In this document: one piece after another, positions 1-12,847 of the stretch
How positions within the stretch are numbered: position 1 is the stretch's first letter
Layout of the letters: each line of letters begins with the position of its first letter
Assembly: GCA_027919835.1 (NCBI GenBank)
Contig: JANVFP010000007.1
Span: 558,001 to 622,000, forward strand
DNA: 64,000 nucleotides
From: Lentinula raphanica
Lineage: Eukaryota; Basidiomycota; Agaricomycetes; Agaricales; Omphalotaceae
Reading direction: 5' to 3'
Notes under the pieces: model-generated
The model's input: the letters and a program-made list of their open reading frames with translations, nothing else
What the model was told of the DNA's origin: nothing
Database searches by the model: none
Translations under genes and position numbers: made by a program

Positions 1-1117
1 CGATGATCTGCACAACCTGGCAACAGACGAAAACATTCCATTACTATCAGCGTATAACAATCAAATGAAGACCTTACCGAGTCCGAAACGCCCAACTCGG
101 CGTTGCTCGAAGTCATATATACCGCAAATAGAACAACCAGGGAAGTTGTGTATAGCAGCCCAGACTCGACCATAACCTTCATCGCCCGCGCGAGCGGATC
201 TTCATTCCAATCTCGACTGATGATTCTCTGTGAGCCTGTCCTGGTACCTCCATGTCCGTGACGTCCACTATAGATGCTGTGTCCGATGTCCAACTTTCGA
301 TCCTGTTGAAACTGCAGAAACGTCTGGGACTGCGATTGGACGTTCCAGAGACGAAAGACAATCAGACTGGTCGTGAGGATAGTAGTGGCAAGAGTGATGG
401 AGAGCATGCTCGTAATGAAAGGTGAGATGGTTGAGGAGTTAAGAGAACCTCCCGACTCGGGAGATGCTTCAATGACTGCTACCATACATCCACATACTTC
501 ATACAAGTATGAGTCAATATGACTAGGCGACAGAAGGAGCCATTCTACTCACCTGTCTCTGCAAGACAGAGAAGGACGGAGGGTAGAATGATGTACCATG
601 TCCGATCCCATACCAAGTAACAGCGATAGATCTGTCCATGCAATCGTCAGCTTTCTAGTACATGGACTTCTCTCATAACTTACCAGAATTATATCTCCCA
701 CAAAAGTCTGGGCAACATAGTCCACGAACTTCATCACGTTCAACCAATTGCCCACGTCTCCGAAAACTTTTTCCGCATTCTCCACGCCATTACCGTCTCC
801 GTTCATCGTCACGAACGCGTTGATATTATGACGCAACCCAAACGCAACGTCAAGTGAGGCAAAAGTGAACATGAGAAGTGCGGCGAGGAGCATGCGGTAA
901 TTTATCTTGAAGTAGGGTTTGAGGTGATATCGATGAGTCGGAGAGTAGAGCAGTCCGTGTAAACACATCAAGAATGTGGTGAAGAAGATACCTAAACAAT
1001 CTACGTTCAGGTCTTGAATCCGGTAAGGAAAGGATCTGGTAGCTCACCGTATGTTACCGACTCCATGAAAAGGCCCACAATTTGCGCAGTATCAATCGGA
1101 AACTTGGTATCGCTCAT
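1..1117 (-). CDS. Integral membrane protein, fungal multi-pass family (partial)
   Basis: I read a multi-exon gene on the minus strand from the ATG at 1117 (MSDTKFPIDTAQ) to beyond the left window edge. Exons can be joined with short GT..AG introns near 979-1032, 626-680 and 480-555, with a further intron at about 20-95. Hydrophobic stretches follow each other: GIFFTTFLMCLHGLLY, MLLAALLMFTFASLDVAF, the segment around FVDYVAQTFVGDIIL, IYRCYLVWDRTWYIILPSV, and SGLLYTTSLVVLFAVYMTSS. The VAQTxVGD...IYRCYxVW pattern and the late LARAMKVMVESGLLYT segment are typical of a large Agaricomycete family of hypothetical 7-TM-like membrane proteins (family knowledge). Its biochemical role is unknown. The 3' end lies outside the window. 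A plasma-membrane or endomembrane location is inferred only. Confidence 0.75.
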
Positions 1118-3007
1118 CCTCAGAGCCCTAGGTGCAGTGACTGTGTTAACGATGAATGTCCAGAAACCAAGAGAGAAGGCTGACCTTGTGAAGAAACAGA
1201 TCAACGAGTGGAAGAGAAGCTCACGGCTTACGGGGAGATGCAGGGAAGAAGGAAGAGAGGAGATAGGCAACAGCACATGCTTGGAGGAAATGTATTTCTG
1301 TAACTCGCTCGTCGCGTCACTGAGAACACATTGGCCGAGAGATACTTACCAGTCCGCCAACAGCCTGTGCAAAAATCACGCGTATCGCGAGATAAGCGTG
1401 CCAAGTTGAGCGACCAAGAAAAGGTTCAGCCGAATCGCAGCCTATTGCAGCAGGCTGGTCCTAGTCGTAGAGAGTAGAACGTACAACAACGACTGGAGTA
1501 CTTTAGATCCTTTCAGTGACAAGGTGTAAGCGATTGATCATTCGATTGGAAAGAGAGTAGTGTAGTGGCGGACCAGCATCACAACTCAACATCATCTCAA
1601 TTCTGTGTGACGTGTCCCGGCGTGTCCTCAATGGCTGAATATGCGCAATGCGGATACACTAGCAGATAGGACTCGCAAATTGGCGAGCTCTAGCCTGCTC
1701 TATCGAGGCACAGGAGAGCACGGGTTGGTATCTGTGGGTATCTGCTGGGACAGGAACCAGGACTGAAGATACGCCGACACCACCACTTTTACAAGCTTTC
1801 ACACCATAGCAAACGGCACAAAGATCGTAGTTGTTCGCAGTGTCGCCTTCGAAGGATGTCACAATTCTAGAATGAGGAAGGAGTGTTATCAATCTTTGTT
1901 TCAGAGTTGGAAAAGCCACACACAGTACAACCTTACAGGAGCAATCGATAGCTGTCCTCCTTCCTCTTTTATTCTTCGACATAGCTTTCCCCCACAGTCA
2001 CTTGATGAATCAACAGTATAGCGTTTCGTCTGCTACACCAAATTCCAATGATCTCCGCTCTCCTCCGCTAGCCATAGATATTAGGCCATGATATTCCTAT
2101 TGTCGTTCCAGGTTGGCTCGAGATTCTGAAGCAGGGGCGATTTCAGAACACGAATATGGACGACCATTGTTGTAGCTGAGCTCATATCCAATTTCTGGGG
2201 CGAAAAGTAACCTTGTCCATGATTCATGTTCGATCTTTTCTAAGAGAATGAGTGACATTAGATTCCAGCCTCAAATTATGAACCCACTTAGAGCCATCAC
2301 CGACGAATTTCTGGTTGGGATTTGTGCGTTATGGCTGAGTTTTCTGAGGACACCGGGCTTGAGTTGAGCAACAAGACCACAGGTAGAGGGAGGTAGCTTG
2401 ACACCAACAAATGGGTGAGAGAAACAAGCCGGAGCAACAGACACGAAGAGGAGGGGTCATTCAAGGTCGTTGAGGGCTGTTGAGGGGTCGTTGTAGGCTG
2501 TGGTAGGAGGTTGTATGAGGTTGTATGACAAGTTTTGTGACATTTGTGACTTCGCGACCTGTCACATCAGCTTACGGCCTCTAGCAGCAGCCTCTAGCAG
2601 CCTCTTACGGCCTACGGCCAAGTTTTAATTTTCGACCCTTCATAAGTCGTTTTCTAACTCTCCTGCTCCAGCCTTCATAGATCAGCATCAGTCAAGTCAG
2701 AGAACGCGATAATCGTTTCGACAACCGTGTCCGACATGCACCTCACGCGAATTGAATGTTGCGTTGGAAAATACCTTCGTGAGAGTACTACAGTATACAA
2801 CAGAATCTGACGTTCCCAGAAGATGATAGCGTTGGGGGAGCTATTTGATCCATAGTAATAGAGGAAGCTTCTACTTGTGCAGAGTTTCTAGAACAAACGC
2901 GATATAGCTACATCGTAAAAGTGGTAATACAACATCAAGTGTCCGATTATTGTCCAAGAGTCAGAGTATTATAGCAATGTCCGATACGAAGTCCAACCAA
3001 ATCCTAT
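1118..3007. other. Intergenic region, no gene recognised
   Basis: I found no convincing coding region here. A 107-codon open frame on the minus strand (1659-1982) has no recognisable domain. Bases 2455-2530 are built from degenerate GTTGAGGG / GTTGTATGAGG repeats, and 2568-2625 from CTCTAGCAGC / TACGGCC repeats, so this part is low-complexity. Confidence 0.5.
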
Positions 3008-3572
3008 CTACTCACAAACAACCCACACATTACATGCACGATCATCCGCATCGCTGATGGTGTCGGAATCACAGAGCTCAGAGCCAGAATACTCAATATG
3101 GCACAACGCCATCGTCACACCTTCATGGTTCAAACCACCGACGTAGAAGCCATTGTTATGGGCATTGCTGTTGATCTCGTCTGGAGTGGCGACGCAGTTG
3201 AACTGATAATTGCCTGGATGGGAATCAGCATAGGTAGTTTGAAGCAGGCTTCAGTCGAGGTACCGACCTGGGTTGGAGTTCCCGATAATATTCCACTCAG
3301 TCCAGGAATCACACACGTCACCGGGGAGAGTGTTCTCATCGCTGCCAATGAGATATGCGACCTTTCGGGGATTGCCTTCGTAAAGGTGGTTGTACTGGAG
3401 TCGGAGGTTCCAAAGTTTCAGATGGAATAAGTGTACTCGAGTGAGAAGTAGATACCTGACGCAAGTTCCACCCTGTGTATCCGGAAGATTGATACCCAGC
3501 GACCCAGGCGGCAGCATTGACCATGCCTGCACCGAGAAGTGTTGAGCTCAAGATAAGTCCGGAAAGCTGCAT
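3008..3572 (-). CDS. Small secreted protein, 149 aa, three exons
   Basis: Exons are 3456-3572, 3268-3394 and 3008-3213, joined by 61-nt and 54-nt introns with GT..AG ends. All junctions keep the frame and the gene ends at TAG 3008-3010. The ATG at 3572 opens a typical signal peptide (MQLSGLILSSTLLGAGMVNA, then AA before the mature part), so I chose it. The mature part contains VAGYQSSGYTGWNL, a DVCDSWTEWN segment and a C-terminal region with several Cys (CHIEYSGSELCD, NVWVVCE). It carries at least five cysteines, as is usual for small secreted fungal proteins. No catalytic motif is visible and I do not know its function. It shows no obvious relation to the MTR... secreted family downstream. 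Confidence 0.75.
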
Positions 3573-4260
3573 TCCGTTGAAAGGATCGAAGGAAGACGGT
3601 AAAAGGGGAGAGGGTTGGAATGAGGGTCGACTTCCTTGCGTATTTATACCCACAAGACTCGAACACTCAGAAGCTTATAGGACACAACGGGTCTTCGGAG
3701 TAAAGATTTCTAGGATTTCACAGCATTCAAGTTTGAAATTACCAGTCGAAACTTCGGGCTTGAAGTTACGCGTAAGAGGACATAAACTGCGGTCAAGAGC
3801 ATGCTCTTCAAGATGAACCAATCGTGAAGAATTCGAAGGGTGTAGACTAACACCAATTAACTTTTTAAATTTCCAGACGCGGGATGTGAGATGACACTTA
3901 CCGTCAACGTAGTCCAAATCTGGGTTCTCCCTGAGGGAGAACACAGAACCACACAGTACCTCGAAGCGGTTCATGGCTGGATTCTTGCATCGCCAATGGC
4001 GGTCAGCACCGACTCAAGACTTTCGATGCGCTCTTCTGCGCCCCCGCTTTGACTCACCACTACGGCGAGGCGTCACCCTGTGCACGACAAGGATGATCTA
4101 AATTAAGCTTCTTTGTCCGTCGGTTCAAGAGTATAGCATGGGCCATACTGCAACTTTGGTACAGAAGAACAGCCATAGCCATACCGTTGAGATCCGTTAA
4201 AAGTAAGAGAAACGCACTGTTCTCAAGCCTGCTGAAACAAGTTCCAAAGGAGGACAGCGC
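3573..4260. other. Intergenic region, no gene recognised
   Basis: Open frames on both strands are short and without recognisable motifs. Purine-rich sequence near 3600 precedes the secreted gene and may hold its promoter. Nothing else can be supported. Confidence 0.4.
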
Positions 4261-4497
4261 GTGATGTCAGCGGTGATGATGCAAACGCGACCTCTTGAGG
4301 CAAACAGAGATGAATTCATGAACGAGCTCAGCTATAGATTGGACACGTTGATCACCCTAGCGAACCGTGCTCATCAGATAGACATGATTCTCTACAAGCA
4401 CGCCATCTCTGGACGAAAAACCGTAGAGGAGAGCATAGAGAAGCACGTCCGTCTCAACGAAAAGCTCAAGTTGAACGAACCTCACTATGCGTCCTAG
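4261..4497 (+). CDS. Possible small ORF or terminal exon, 78 codons
   Basis: The frame from ATG 4264 to TAG encodes a hydrophilic, helical-looking peptide (NRDEFMNELSYRLDTLITL, then ISGRKTVEESIEKHVRLNEK). Base composition and charge pattern look protein-like, but there is no recognisable domain and no clear upstream exon. It could be a terminal exon of an unrecognised gene or a chance ORF. Confidence 0.22.
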   Translation: MMSAVMMQTRPLEANRDEFMNELSYRLDTLITLANRAHQIDMILYKHAISGRKTVEESIEKHVRLNEKLKLNEPHYAS

Positions 4498-7318
4498 CCC
4501 CGTAAAACCTATTCCCGATCTCCTTCAACAAGCCTATCCTCTACTGTGAATTGAGCCTCAGAAGCTCTTCCGTACGTTTTTGAAGATCACCTGGCTCGTC
4601 AATTTGAGCCACTCCTTCGACCACAGGATGGCGGTGCGGAGAGCAGACGACGCGCGACGTTTCTTGGTGTACCAAACGTTCAATAGCCGTTCAAATGAAA
4701 TCCTGTCAGACACCACTTCGATATTGCGTCACACTGGCCATATGGGAAAGCCCGGGAAGCGAGAGGGGATGGGTCGATCGGGTCGATTGGGACGGTTGTG
4801 AGGAATAGGACTCCACTGATGCATTTGAGCGGGTCGTGATAACTTTGAAAACACCACCGTTGAGGAAAAGAGTGGGGGAAGCAGAGGATTTGAACGATTT
4901 CATACTGGTCTAGTCAATCATCATCAATGTAACACGCAGAAACGAAAAGAGCGGGGACTTACATCGTACAGTCCTTGACCATAATAAGAGTTCTTGAATC
5001 ACCCAGCTGAAACTACCTGCAAGTTATACGATGGTTTATAGTTAACCTCAGAGCCTTGAGAAATCCAGCGTAGCATCACGAGCTTGAGTCATAGAGCCCC
5101 ACAGCCTTTCGAGGTGGTATGCAGTCAGAGCGTAGAGGCAACGAAAGAGGCGGATTCAAGAGGACTCGACGAGACCAAAATTGCGTGGAGACAAATTGAA
5201 GGAGCTATGCAAGGGCAAAGATGAAGAGCATCAGTATAAGACAGACTGCGCATACGCGCTGAAGAGCGCACCTTGCGACTATCTCGTGGTTCACCCGTCT
5301 ACGTCGTTCCAAATCCGAGTCACTCTGGTCGTGTCTGCTGTGGTATGTCGGAAAAACAAAATGCAAGGCTTTTAAGCGCCCCGCAAGTGACCGTAATACT
5401 CTGACTAAGCGGGCGCCTGTCGATCTCAAACGCGAAGATTCGACTGTTCTGGCACTGTTCATCTTGACTCTTCATTCTGACTCGCGACCTCAGCCTCAAT
5501 CGCTATGTACTCGATAATGGATGGTGTGCTCTGCTGTGGACGCGTAGAAGAATATATGGCCTCGTGAGACTGCTCTGGAGCTGCCACAAACTCGCAACTT
5601 CAAATCTCTTCAAATTGTCTCGACTCTCCACCGGCTCTCATTGTGATAGTTGAACATGAAGGCGTCTTTTCCATCAAAACTTTCGATGGTGTGTCCCAAG
5701 GTTAGACCAGATGCGCACATACGAGGTAGACCTGTACTCATCTGATGGAGACGGAGCTTTGAAATCCAGAGATAGTACGAAGACTTGAGGGTGTTGATAC
5801 ACGTAGTTCGTCTTTTCGCTTCCCTTTTCTGAATTTCTGTTTATCTGATGTTGTAGACTATGCTTCATGTGGAATATTCAATGGCCTTTCGCCGTCCTCA
5901 CAAAAAGACATCATGACACGCTAGAGTACTCGATAGTTCTCTATCATATGTTTTCTCGGAAACTGAGTCTTTTCTTTCCTAGTAACAACTGAATCGTCCA
6001 TGCTGTGGGCCTGTGGCGACACTGCCATATCAGGGAACAAATGACCTATCGCCATCGGTATCTGCCTCACTTGTTCTTGGCTAAGTATATGCATTGCAGT
6101 CCACGCTTTCTCCTTGAGACTCATTGAGCAGAACTACGATTTTGGGAGAGTCGGGCAGACTTTCGCCTATTGTCGGATTCGAAGTTATTGGTACAAGTTC
6201 CATGGTTTGGGAACAAATCCCTCTGATGAGTAAGTATATTTGCTCCGACGAGAATCTATGGTCAGCATTGAGCTGTTCGACGACCAGTTATTTCACTGGC
6301 AATGAGTTCCGATGAAGGTATCCAAACAAGTTCAGTCCCTCGTCGACACAGAGCTCCGACGACATGTTGCATAGGTTGGAAAGGATGGGCGGGGGCGAGG
6401 GGATGCAAAAATCCCATGGTTCAGGCGCAAACGCCGCTACGAAGTGGTCGAATATGGAATTTCCCTAACCAGTTGAGACCTGTTGAAACGCTTCACAGCT
6501 TCCGCAACCTCGAATGAACATAACATGGCAGTGTGTAGTTGGTCGGGAATCCCCAATCTCGCCATTCTAGTAAGTCTTGAGACAAATCCCTAGCCTCCTC
6601 CTGAGCTTATGCACGTCCTCCATTCGCTATTGGCTGCTAGTATTGGTGAGTTGATTGTCATCTGATAATATGCCGACCTATCATGATATTCTGATGTAGC
6701 AGGATGTAGCGCACTTTGAGAAAAAGAAGGCCGAAGCGAGGTGTTTCAACCAGCATATCATTATCCGCCGTCCATCAAGGGTTACTCTAGTAGTCGGTGG
6801 TTCCCAATCTTGCACATGGGTGGAGGCGATGTATGAGCTTGATCTACTATCTCAACGTTGCTAAGTGGTGAGGCGGAATGGACCTTCTTGTGGTGCATCC
6901 TTGGTTTGTGAAACTTGGCATCTCTTGAGAGCGTGAACCTGATTGAATATTCTTGAAGAGCGCCGTAGACGAATCATCGCTCCTTCCAACCACACAAAGC
7001 AGAGTGAGATGAACAAGAATTAGCTCAAGACTCAAGCTCAAGAGTGAAAATCTTGATGGAAATCTAGAGCGACTACGTAGCAACAATCGATGATCAATCG
7101 ATTTCAATCGATCAAACAAACGCAATAGGGATGCTCGTGGGTCGTTTGCTATCGCATCAATTCTAGGATGAACTGGTAAAAAAAATAACTTACAAGAATT
7201 GAGCAGAGAGCGAATTCAGGTATTCACGGTATCGTCAATTCATTGGACTATTTCCAGCATTTGTCCCCTCTGCCCCATTTCCTGTATACATAAAGTCTCA
7301 AACGATACGAACTATTTT
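4498..7318. other. Intergenic DNA including the left end of the tandem array
   Basis: I see no gene that I can support. From about 5396 onward the sequence resembles the spacer of later array units: the CTGACTAAGC.GGCGC marker at 5396-5425 recurs near 15858, 19496 and 23752. The stretch 6537-6840 (GGTCGGGAATCC, then GGTGGTTCCCAATCTTGCA) matches 16050-16400. This is the degenerate upstream part of the first unit. Confidence 0.45.
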
Positions 7319-7338
7319 CCCCAGAGCTGGTCTCCCCC
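7319..7338 (+). promoter_or_regulatory. Conserved upstream box of secreted gene A
   Basis: The block CCCCAGAGCTGGTCTCCCCC lies about 95 bp before the ATG. The same core is found before all five family members. A TACATAAAG TATA-like motif lies about 30 bp upstream and an ACGTCCAAC element lies between the box and the ATG, so this is probably the core promoter or 5' leader. Confidence 0.55.
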
Positions 7339-7432
7339 TCACGACACTACCAAAACGCGCACTCGCCTTCGTCCAGAAACGTCCAACGCCAAAAGTTTTT
7401 TTTTGAACTCTACTCCTACCTCTACCACTACT

Positions 7433-8370
7433 ATGACTCGTTACGCACCTCGAACACTAGCTATCCTGTTTCTCGGAGCGGCTGTTTTTTCGAGCGTTCT
7501 CGCTGCTCCTACTTCTCAGCTTCCTCCTGCAATGAGCGACAGTCCGATTTCGACTGGAGCTCAGCCTCTACATCCTCGATCTGTAGGCCAGACCTCAGAA
7601 GTCGCTACGATCCAACGTCGTAAAGTCAAGCATGCCGATTATCTACCCCTCCGAGTATGTCCTTTGTCTACCCAACGTTCTAATTTCTGATTATCATGTA
7701 AACAACTTTGTAGGATGACGGCAGCGGCCTTATCGATGATGAGTACAATCCCGATGGGAAAGATGGTTGGGACGTAGTAAGTGGCTGGTCGCCTTTTTGA
7801 TTGTCTGGCAGTGTTAGTATCTGATTGTTGGTAATGTACACCCTGTAGCCAGACAACATTTCGGTTTCTGTCAATTTGGACCGTCGAGCCGGAGCTGATT
7901 ACGCAGAAGACGAAGCAATCCAACACGCTCAGAATGTTTTGAAGATGTGGAAGGACAAGTCGGTGAGATTCTACTCTGATCATTCATCCTTTCTCTGCTC
8001 ATTTATCGCAATGTTTGCTAAGGTTGCAGAAGTCGTCGCCCAAATCAAGGAAGACCGCGAAAGACTCCAATCTTGGAGCGATAAATTTGGACCGCCGGGA
8101 CATGAGTTGACGGATCAAGAAAGATTGCAAATTGTCTACGACCTCGCTCAGAAGGAACTGTTCACCATGTGCGACAATGTGTTAGGAACTTGTAGTCAAC
8201 GTTCTCGCATCGAGAAGGAAGATGAAGTTCAAGCCAAACTTAATTCTCAGAAGCTCGAGATCTGGCTTCGATGGCTGGAGAATGTAGTAGGGCCAGGGGC
8301 TGCCGATACAGCTACACTGGCGAACTTGAGGATATACCTGATGGAGATGAAAAAGGTGTGGAAGCAGTAG
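7433..8370 (+). CDS. Secreted protein of the MTR tandem family, copy A
   Basis: Four exons (7433-7654, 7714-7776, 7849-7962, 8023-8370) give about 248 aa, all with phase-0 introns of about 60-70 nt. The N-terminus is a clear signal peptide (RTLAILFLGAAVFSSVLA, then APT). A Pro/Ser linker follows (MSDSPISTGAQPLHPRS), then SVGQTSEVATIQRR, where the RR could be a Kex2-type site. The second exon is acidic (DDGSGLIDDEYNPDGKDGWD). The long last exon is charged and helical (VAEVVAQIKEDRERLQSWSD) with two Cys around TMCDNVLGTCSQ. Copy B shares the linker and the CD..LGTCSQ-like motif. No enzymatic motif is visible, so an effector-like extracellular role is inferred only from secretion, tandem expansion and divergence. 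The last intron ends in an unusual AAG acceptor. Confidence 0.7.
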
Positions 8371-9317
8371 TAGTTGTAGCAATGAGGAGATGTCTTGTTA
8401 AATACAGTATTTGAAATACTTTCAAAGAGGTTGATATAAAGACTGGGAAGGTGTAAGGACTGGGTTGGGTTTCGAAAGTTGGCGAGACTATCTGGAAGCC
8501 ACGACCATCTCTGATTTGAGAAGTATAGTCTGAAGCACTTGATGAAGGCCCTGGCTGTGGTAGATGACGTTCAGATTCGTCGTCTTCATGTCTCATCAGC
8601 GGCTCCAAATGAACAGAGGGGGGAAGCCGGAGGCGGGGGGCAGGGAAATGGAAAGGGAGGTCGGGAAGAAGCCAGCGAGATCCTTGAGGAGCGGGAGATA
8701 GAGTGTCGTTTGCAGGAGTTTGTAGGTAGAGAGGGTAGAGACTGACACACGAGACACACGAGCTACCAAAGGAGAAAATTGCGGTGAAGTTCATGAAAGG
8801 CTACGTTTCCAAGGAGACGTAGACATTCTCTCCAACATGCAAAGCAAAAACGAAAATGATCTTGGGGAGAATGCCTGACCTGAAGTGAACCAGGTCAAAC
8901 GTCCGCGTCAAGCTTCAAGATGGGTCCGGGCTGTATACAGGTAATTGAAGCGAAGGCAAGCATCCAGGTAGGCCTGTTATTGGGTTTAGAAGCCGCAAGC
9001 GTGTCCGGAGCTGCCAAATGATCACATTCAGTGGGGCATGTTTGTGTTCTTCGACGGGAATTCAACGTATCTCTACTAGCATAAAAAGTGACGTACCCTG
9101 GTTGCTAATCCTTTCCTTCAATCTCGAATCATTATTTGGTATTCTTGGTATTCAGTCTCGAGTCTGCTCTCACTCTCGTTTCTCCGTTTCTCACTTCTTG
9201 TCCCTCATGTTTCACTATTAGAGTTCGGCGCGTTCAACTTATCGAAGACAAGACTCGTAGAGGGAGGAGGATGTAGAAAAGATGCAAACGAGGCCTTGAG
9301 CTTGAGCTTGAAACTCC
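8371..9317. other. Array spacer with a decayed, repeated minus-strand segment
   Basis: This spacer aligns by eye with 17.8-19.45 kb and 22.2-23.7 kb. The best block reads on the minus strand as a Pro/Leu-rich stretch followed by an arginine/acidic segment (compare LYPPARSLSPPALKNL at 18.6 kb and RRQRCEDRLFRAFRQTL at 22.5 kb). In this copy the frame is broken, so I treat it as a noncoding or pseudogenic array component. Confidence 0.4.
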
Positions 9318-9326
9318 AAATGACTC

Positions 9327-9480
9327 TAGACTCGTTCCCAGTGGCCGGAGTGACTCGCGCGTCGATTGATGACAGTCGATCAAAAAGAGCCGCGAACGCG
9401 GCGACTGGGAAACTTTAACCGGTAATTAGTACAGATGGTTTAAGCGCCCGTCGAATAAAATGACTTCAATTTTTTTCGAA
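9327..9480 (+). repeat. Left terminal inverted repeat of the 6.5-kb element
   Basis: It pairs with 15664-15819. Conserved blocks in order from the end are TAGACTCGT, CCCAGT, GATGACA, GTCGATC, GACTGGG, TTTAACCG, TTAGTA, AGATGGTTT and GAATAAAAT. The repeat is diverged and contains small gaps. Confidence 0.8.
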
Positions 9481-9664
9481 AGCAAGATGTACAAAGAGTC
9501 TTCGTTTTACTTGCGCCTTGGACAGCAGGTGCCGACTGAGATTCTAAGAAACGCTACGAAGACCGAATTTGAAAAAAATTATTATTTGCTAAGCTAGACA
9601 GGAATTTCAATTCCACATTCCTCGAAAGGTTTCAGCATCGTCCATTCCGTACCACTTCATTCAG

Positions 9665-12600
9665 ATGGGATTTCACAAGCGAAAGCTCTCTGACCCAACC
9701 TATGTTGAGTCTACATCATCAAAGCGTAGAAGATCACAGCATTTGACATCAGGAAAGGTCCTCCAACTGGACGAGCCTGATACAAACGAGCTTAGTCTTT
9801 TTGAAGCAACTGCCAGTCTTCCTAGCTCTCCGACGCAGCCTCTTCCTGATGATTTAGAGGGTCCCACCACTCCTCCAGCCAAATCCATACCACTTCCCTT
9901 ATTCCCTACCCCTCGCCCACCTGCCAGTCCTGTGGCTGCAATGACTTCAGATCCGAGCTTGGACTTACCCCTATCTCCAATGCTAGTCAGTCCCGTAAAG
10001 CCTCGCGGTGTTGGGCGTCCTCAGAAAAGTCCTCGGAGAATCTCTCGAACACGTTCTGCCTGGTCCATTATGCGGAGTCAGAAGCTAGAAGCAAGTATGG
10101 AGCTGTCGGCTCAAAGAAAAATACGCACAAAACAGATGGATAAAGCACGGTTGGCAGCTCGAGAAGCCAAGAGAATTGAGAGGAAGGAGAGGGCCTACAA
10201 TGTCATCCGGCATATCACAAGCTCGGATGGTGCCAACTTTCAAAGTTTGGGTGAATTCTTTGAAGCCCTTACTGATTCCGACACTCCCTCTGATCAGCAG
10301 GTTGAGGCTAAGCTGACTCGGTTCTCCCAAAGCAAAGGATGTGATCTTACCCGTTTCGTATGGAAAAGAGCTCCCGAAGTTGCAGATGTCATCCTCTCAG
10401 AGGAAATCCAGAGAGTCCTAGCGAAAGAAGGTCAGGCAATCCAGGAACTCTTGACGCGCGAAAACTCAACAAAAATGTCGGACTTACTCATCCAATTCTC
10501 TATCTCAACGCTAATCGAGTCGCTCAAGAAAGAGGCACCTGTATTGTGGGAGAGTCTAGAGGCTATTGCCACCAATTCTGGTCGACGGACTGAAGAAACA
10601 CAACGAGATATGGAATTAGTGCGATCTTCTTATCATCTGAAAACACATATACTAACCATGAACTTTTGCTTGAAGGTGCTTGCAACCACTTGTGCTATAC
10701 TTGCAGTGCTTCGTTCACAACGAGCCAATAACTTTCAAGCCGTGATTGGAATGTTCTTGATTGCTTCGGGGACATCTAAACGTACGATGGAGGTCTTTCA
10801 CCATGCCGGAATCTCCCTCTCATATCCTGCAATAATCAAACACATGAAAACCCTCTCAAATGAGGCAGTTCAGAGATACCAGCGGATAGTACAAGAACAA
10901 ATGTGCTCACTTGTGTGAGACAATCTGTGTATCCAGTTTCGCGTTGGATCCCAGCGGCTCGACTCGAAAGATCATTTTGATAATGGAACCACAGCAACCC
11001 TCATTCCCATCTTTAACCCCTATACAAAATCATGCCAAACCCCCCACGGAACGCTCCCACTTTCAATGAAGCCAGCTCGCAATACAACGAATCCTATATT
11101 TGACTTCACCGATGATGCTATTCTACCCTCTCCCGATGTCATCCAGGGCATCACACAGTGCTGCAAGTGGCAACTGAGACGGATAGCGACAGATATAATT
11201 CCAGGACTGGCACACCTCAAATCGTCATTCGGTAGTTGTCCCGAGGTTGACAAGATTGAACTTCACAAAACTGAACAGTATCCATTACCAGCGATGAAGG
11301 AGGAGGAGAATTCGATTGATGGCACCATCCGGGTCTTCGAAACGATCTTGCGGAATGCCAAAGTATCGAACGATGATCTGATTGCTCATGGGATCATGTT
11401 CACTGACGGTGATCTGTTAACGGATTCATTAGTTGACAAGGTATCTGTGTACTCGTATAAGTCTTTACCTAACTGCTCATGTGTGAATCTCAAAGGTAGA
11501 ATCAGCACAACGGAATAACCCACTTCCCATCAATGGAATGAAGGGTAACCTCCGACGTCTTGGAATATGGCATGCTAAGGCATCGGGATGCCGTATGATC
11601 ATCAATGAACATTGGGGTCAGCCTCAATCAAAAGATGCGGGGGGTTTGTGGTGGGAAAACAACAAGCTTGGCAGGAAGAATATGGTCGCAGGATGGCAAT
11701 CATCCAAAGCTGCACCCTGGAAACCCTCGCACAAACTGCTTCAGATCTCAGCTGCTGCACATATCAGTGATGGCTTCCGACTCTTTTGTGGCATCGAGGA
11801 CCTTGATCAATGGGCTTGTTCAGCTTCCTCCGATGATTTCATTCATGTCTCGGACTTGGTTTATGAAAACCTATTCACTACACGCTCATTTGATGCTGCT
11901 AAAAGTTCCGAAAATCAAGATACGACATACTTGAATAATCTTCTCCAGAACCGCGACACATTGCTGTACATTGAAATTGTGGACGCTATAAAAAGTGGAG
12001 ATATAGGACGTGTTGTTAATGTCTTCAGAGTGTGGATGGTCATGATGCGTGCTAAAAAGACCATGCCAAAATACGCTGATGCATTTTTCAAAACACTGGG
12101 CCGCTTGAATACCTATCCTGAAACTCTCAAGTCAGTCACTTGTTGCTGCCGCCCTTGTATCTACTCACTGATTTATAGGAAGTTCTACCTTCACAATTGG
12201 CTTGTGAATGTTACAGGCAAAGAGAAACGGTGGAAGGAGGTGGACCTATTACAAGAGCATCAGAATTTTTGGGCTAAGGTATGCTAAGAATCAAACTTGC
12301 AACTCACTTTCTCAGTATTCATGACCTCTGGTGCAGATCATCTACAACGCCAAAGGTTCAAATCGAAGCTGGGATTGGTTAGCCATGATCACACCTATCA
12401 TTTTTGAACTCAGAAACGCAATACGCATGGTTCAAACTGAGTTCAAAATTGTTGATCTCAGTATGAAGCATACAGTTCCAGATATGACACGCGAGATAGC
12501 AGCATTGGCAGATGCGTTGAAAGAGGAGAAGATACAGTCCTACGTTGCCAATCGACTGACAAACGGAATAAAGAAACTAGTCCAGGATCTATTTGAGGAA

Positions 12601-12831
12601 GGAAGTAAGTATCCGAACAAGCGAGATGCATTCAGGATTTTCCGGGAAGATACTAGGATTGTGGAGAATGTAGGATCAGCAGACATCATGATGTCTAATT
12701 CAGAATTGGAGACTGATGAAGATTACGAAGTCACCTTGGATGATCTTGCAGTTGATGAGGAGGAGCCTTACAATGCACTCGAGCAGATTAGAGACTTCAT
12801 TGAAGAATTTGATGATTCTATGTTTGATTGA
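9665..12831 (+). CDS. DUF6589 protein, probable transposase of the 6.5-kb element (one in-frame TGA)
   Basis: The ATG at 9665 follows the left TIR. The N-terminal 150 residues are Pro/Ser-rich with basic clusters (SSKRRRSQ, KPRGVGRPQKSPRR), probably nuclear localisation or DNA contact. A charged helix and the DUF6589 core follow: LRSQRANNFQAVIGMFLIASG, AGISLSYPAIIKHMKTLS, then DSKDHFDNGTTATL. The C-terminal half has HGIMFTDGDLLTDSL, RLGIWHAKASGCRMIINEHWG, and KFYLHNWLVNVTG; the tail is acidic. Introns fit at about 11441-11495, 12133-12179 and 12280-12338, with a likely 57-nt intron at 10619-10675. An in-frame TGA at 10916-10918 interrupts CSLV/DNLCIQF, beside the conserved D-N pair, so this copy may be inactive. 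The family assignment is from memory of DUF6589 patterns; a DDE-type role is inferred. Confidence 0.75.
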
Positions 12832-12847
12832 TACTTGTAGTCTGCAA

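Noticed and set aside
1659..1982. 107-codon minus-strand ORF with several cysteines.
   Set aside because: There is no signal peptide, domain or splice context, and its composition fits chance.
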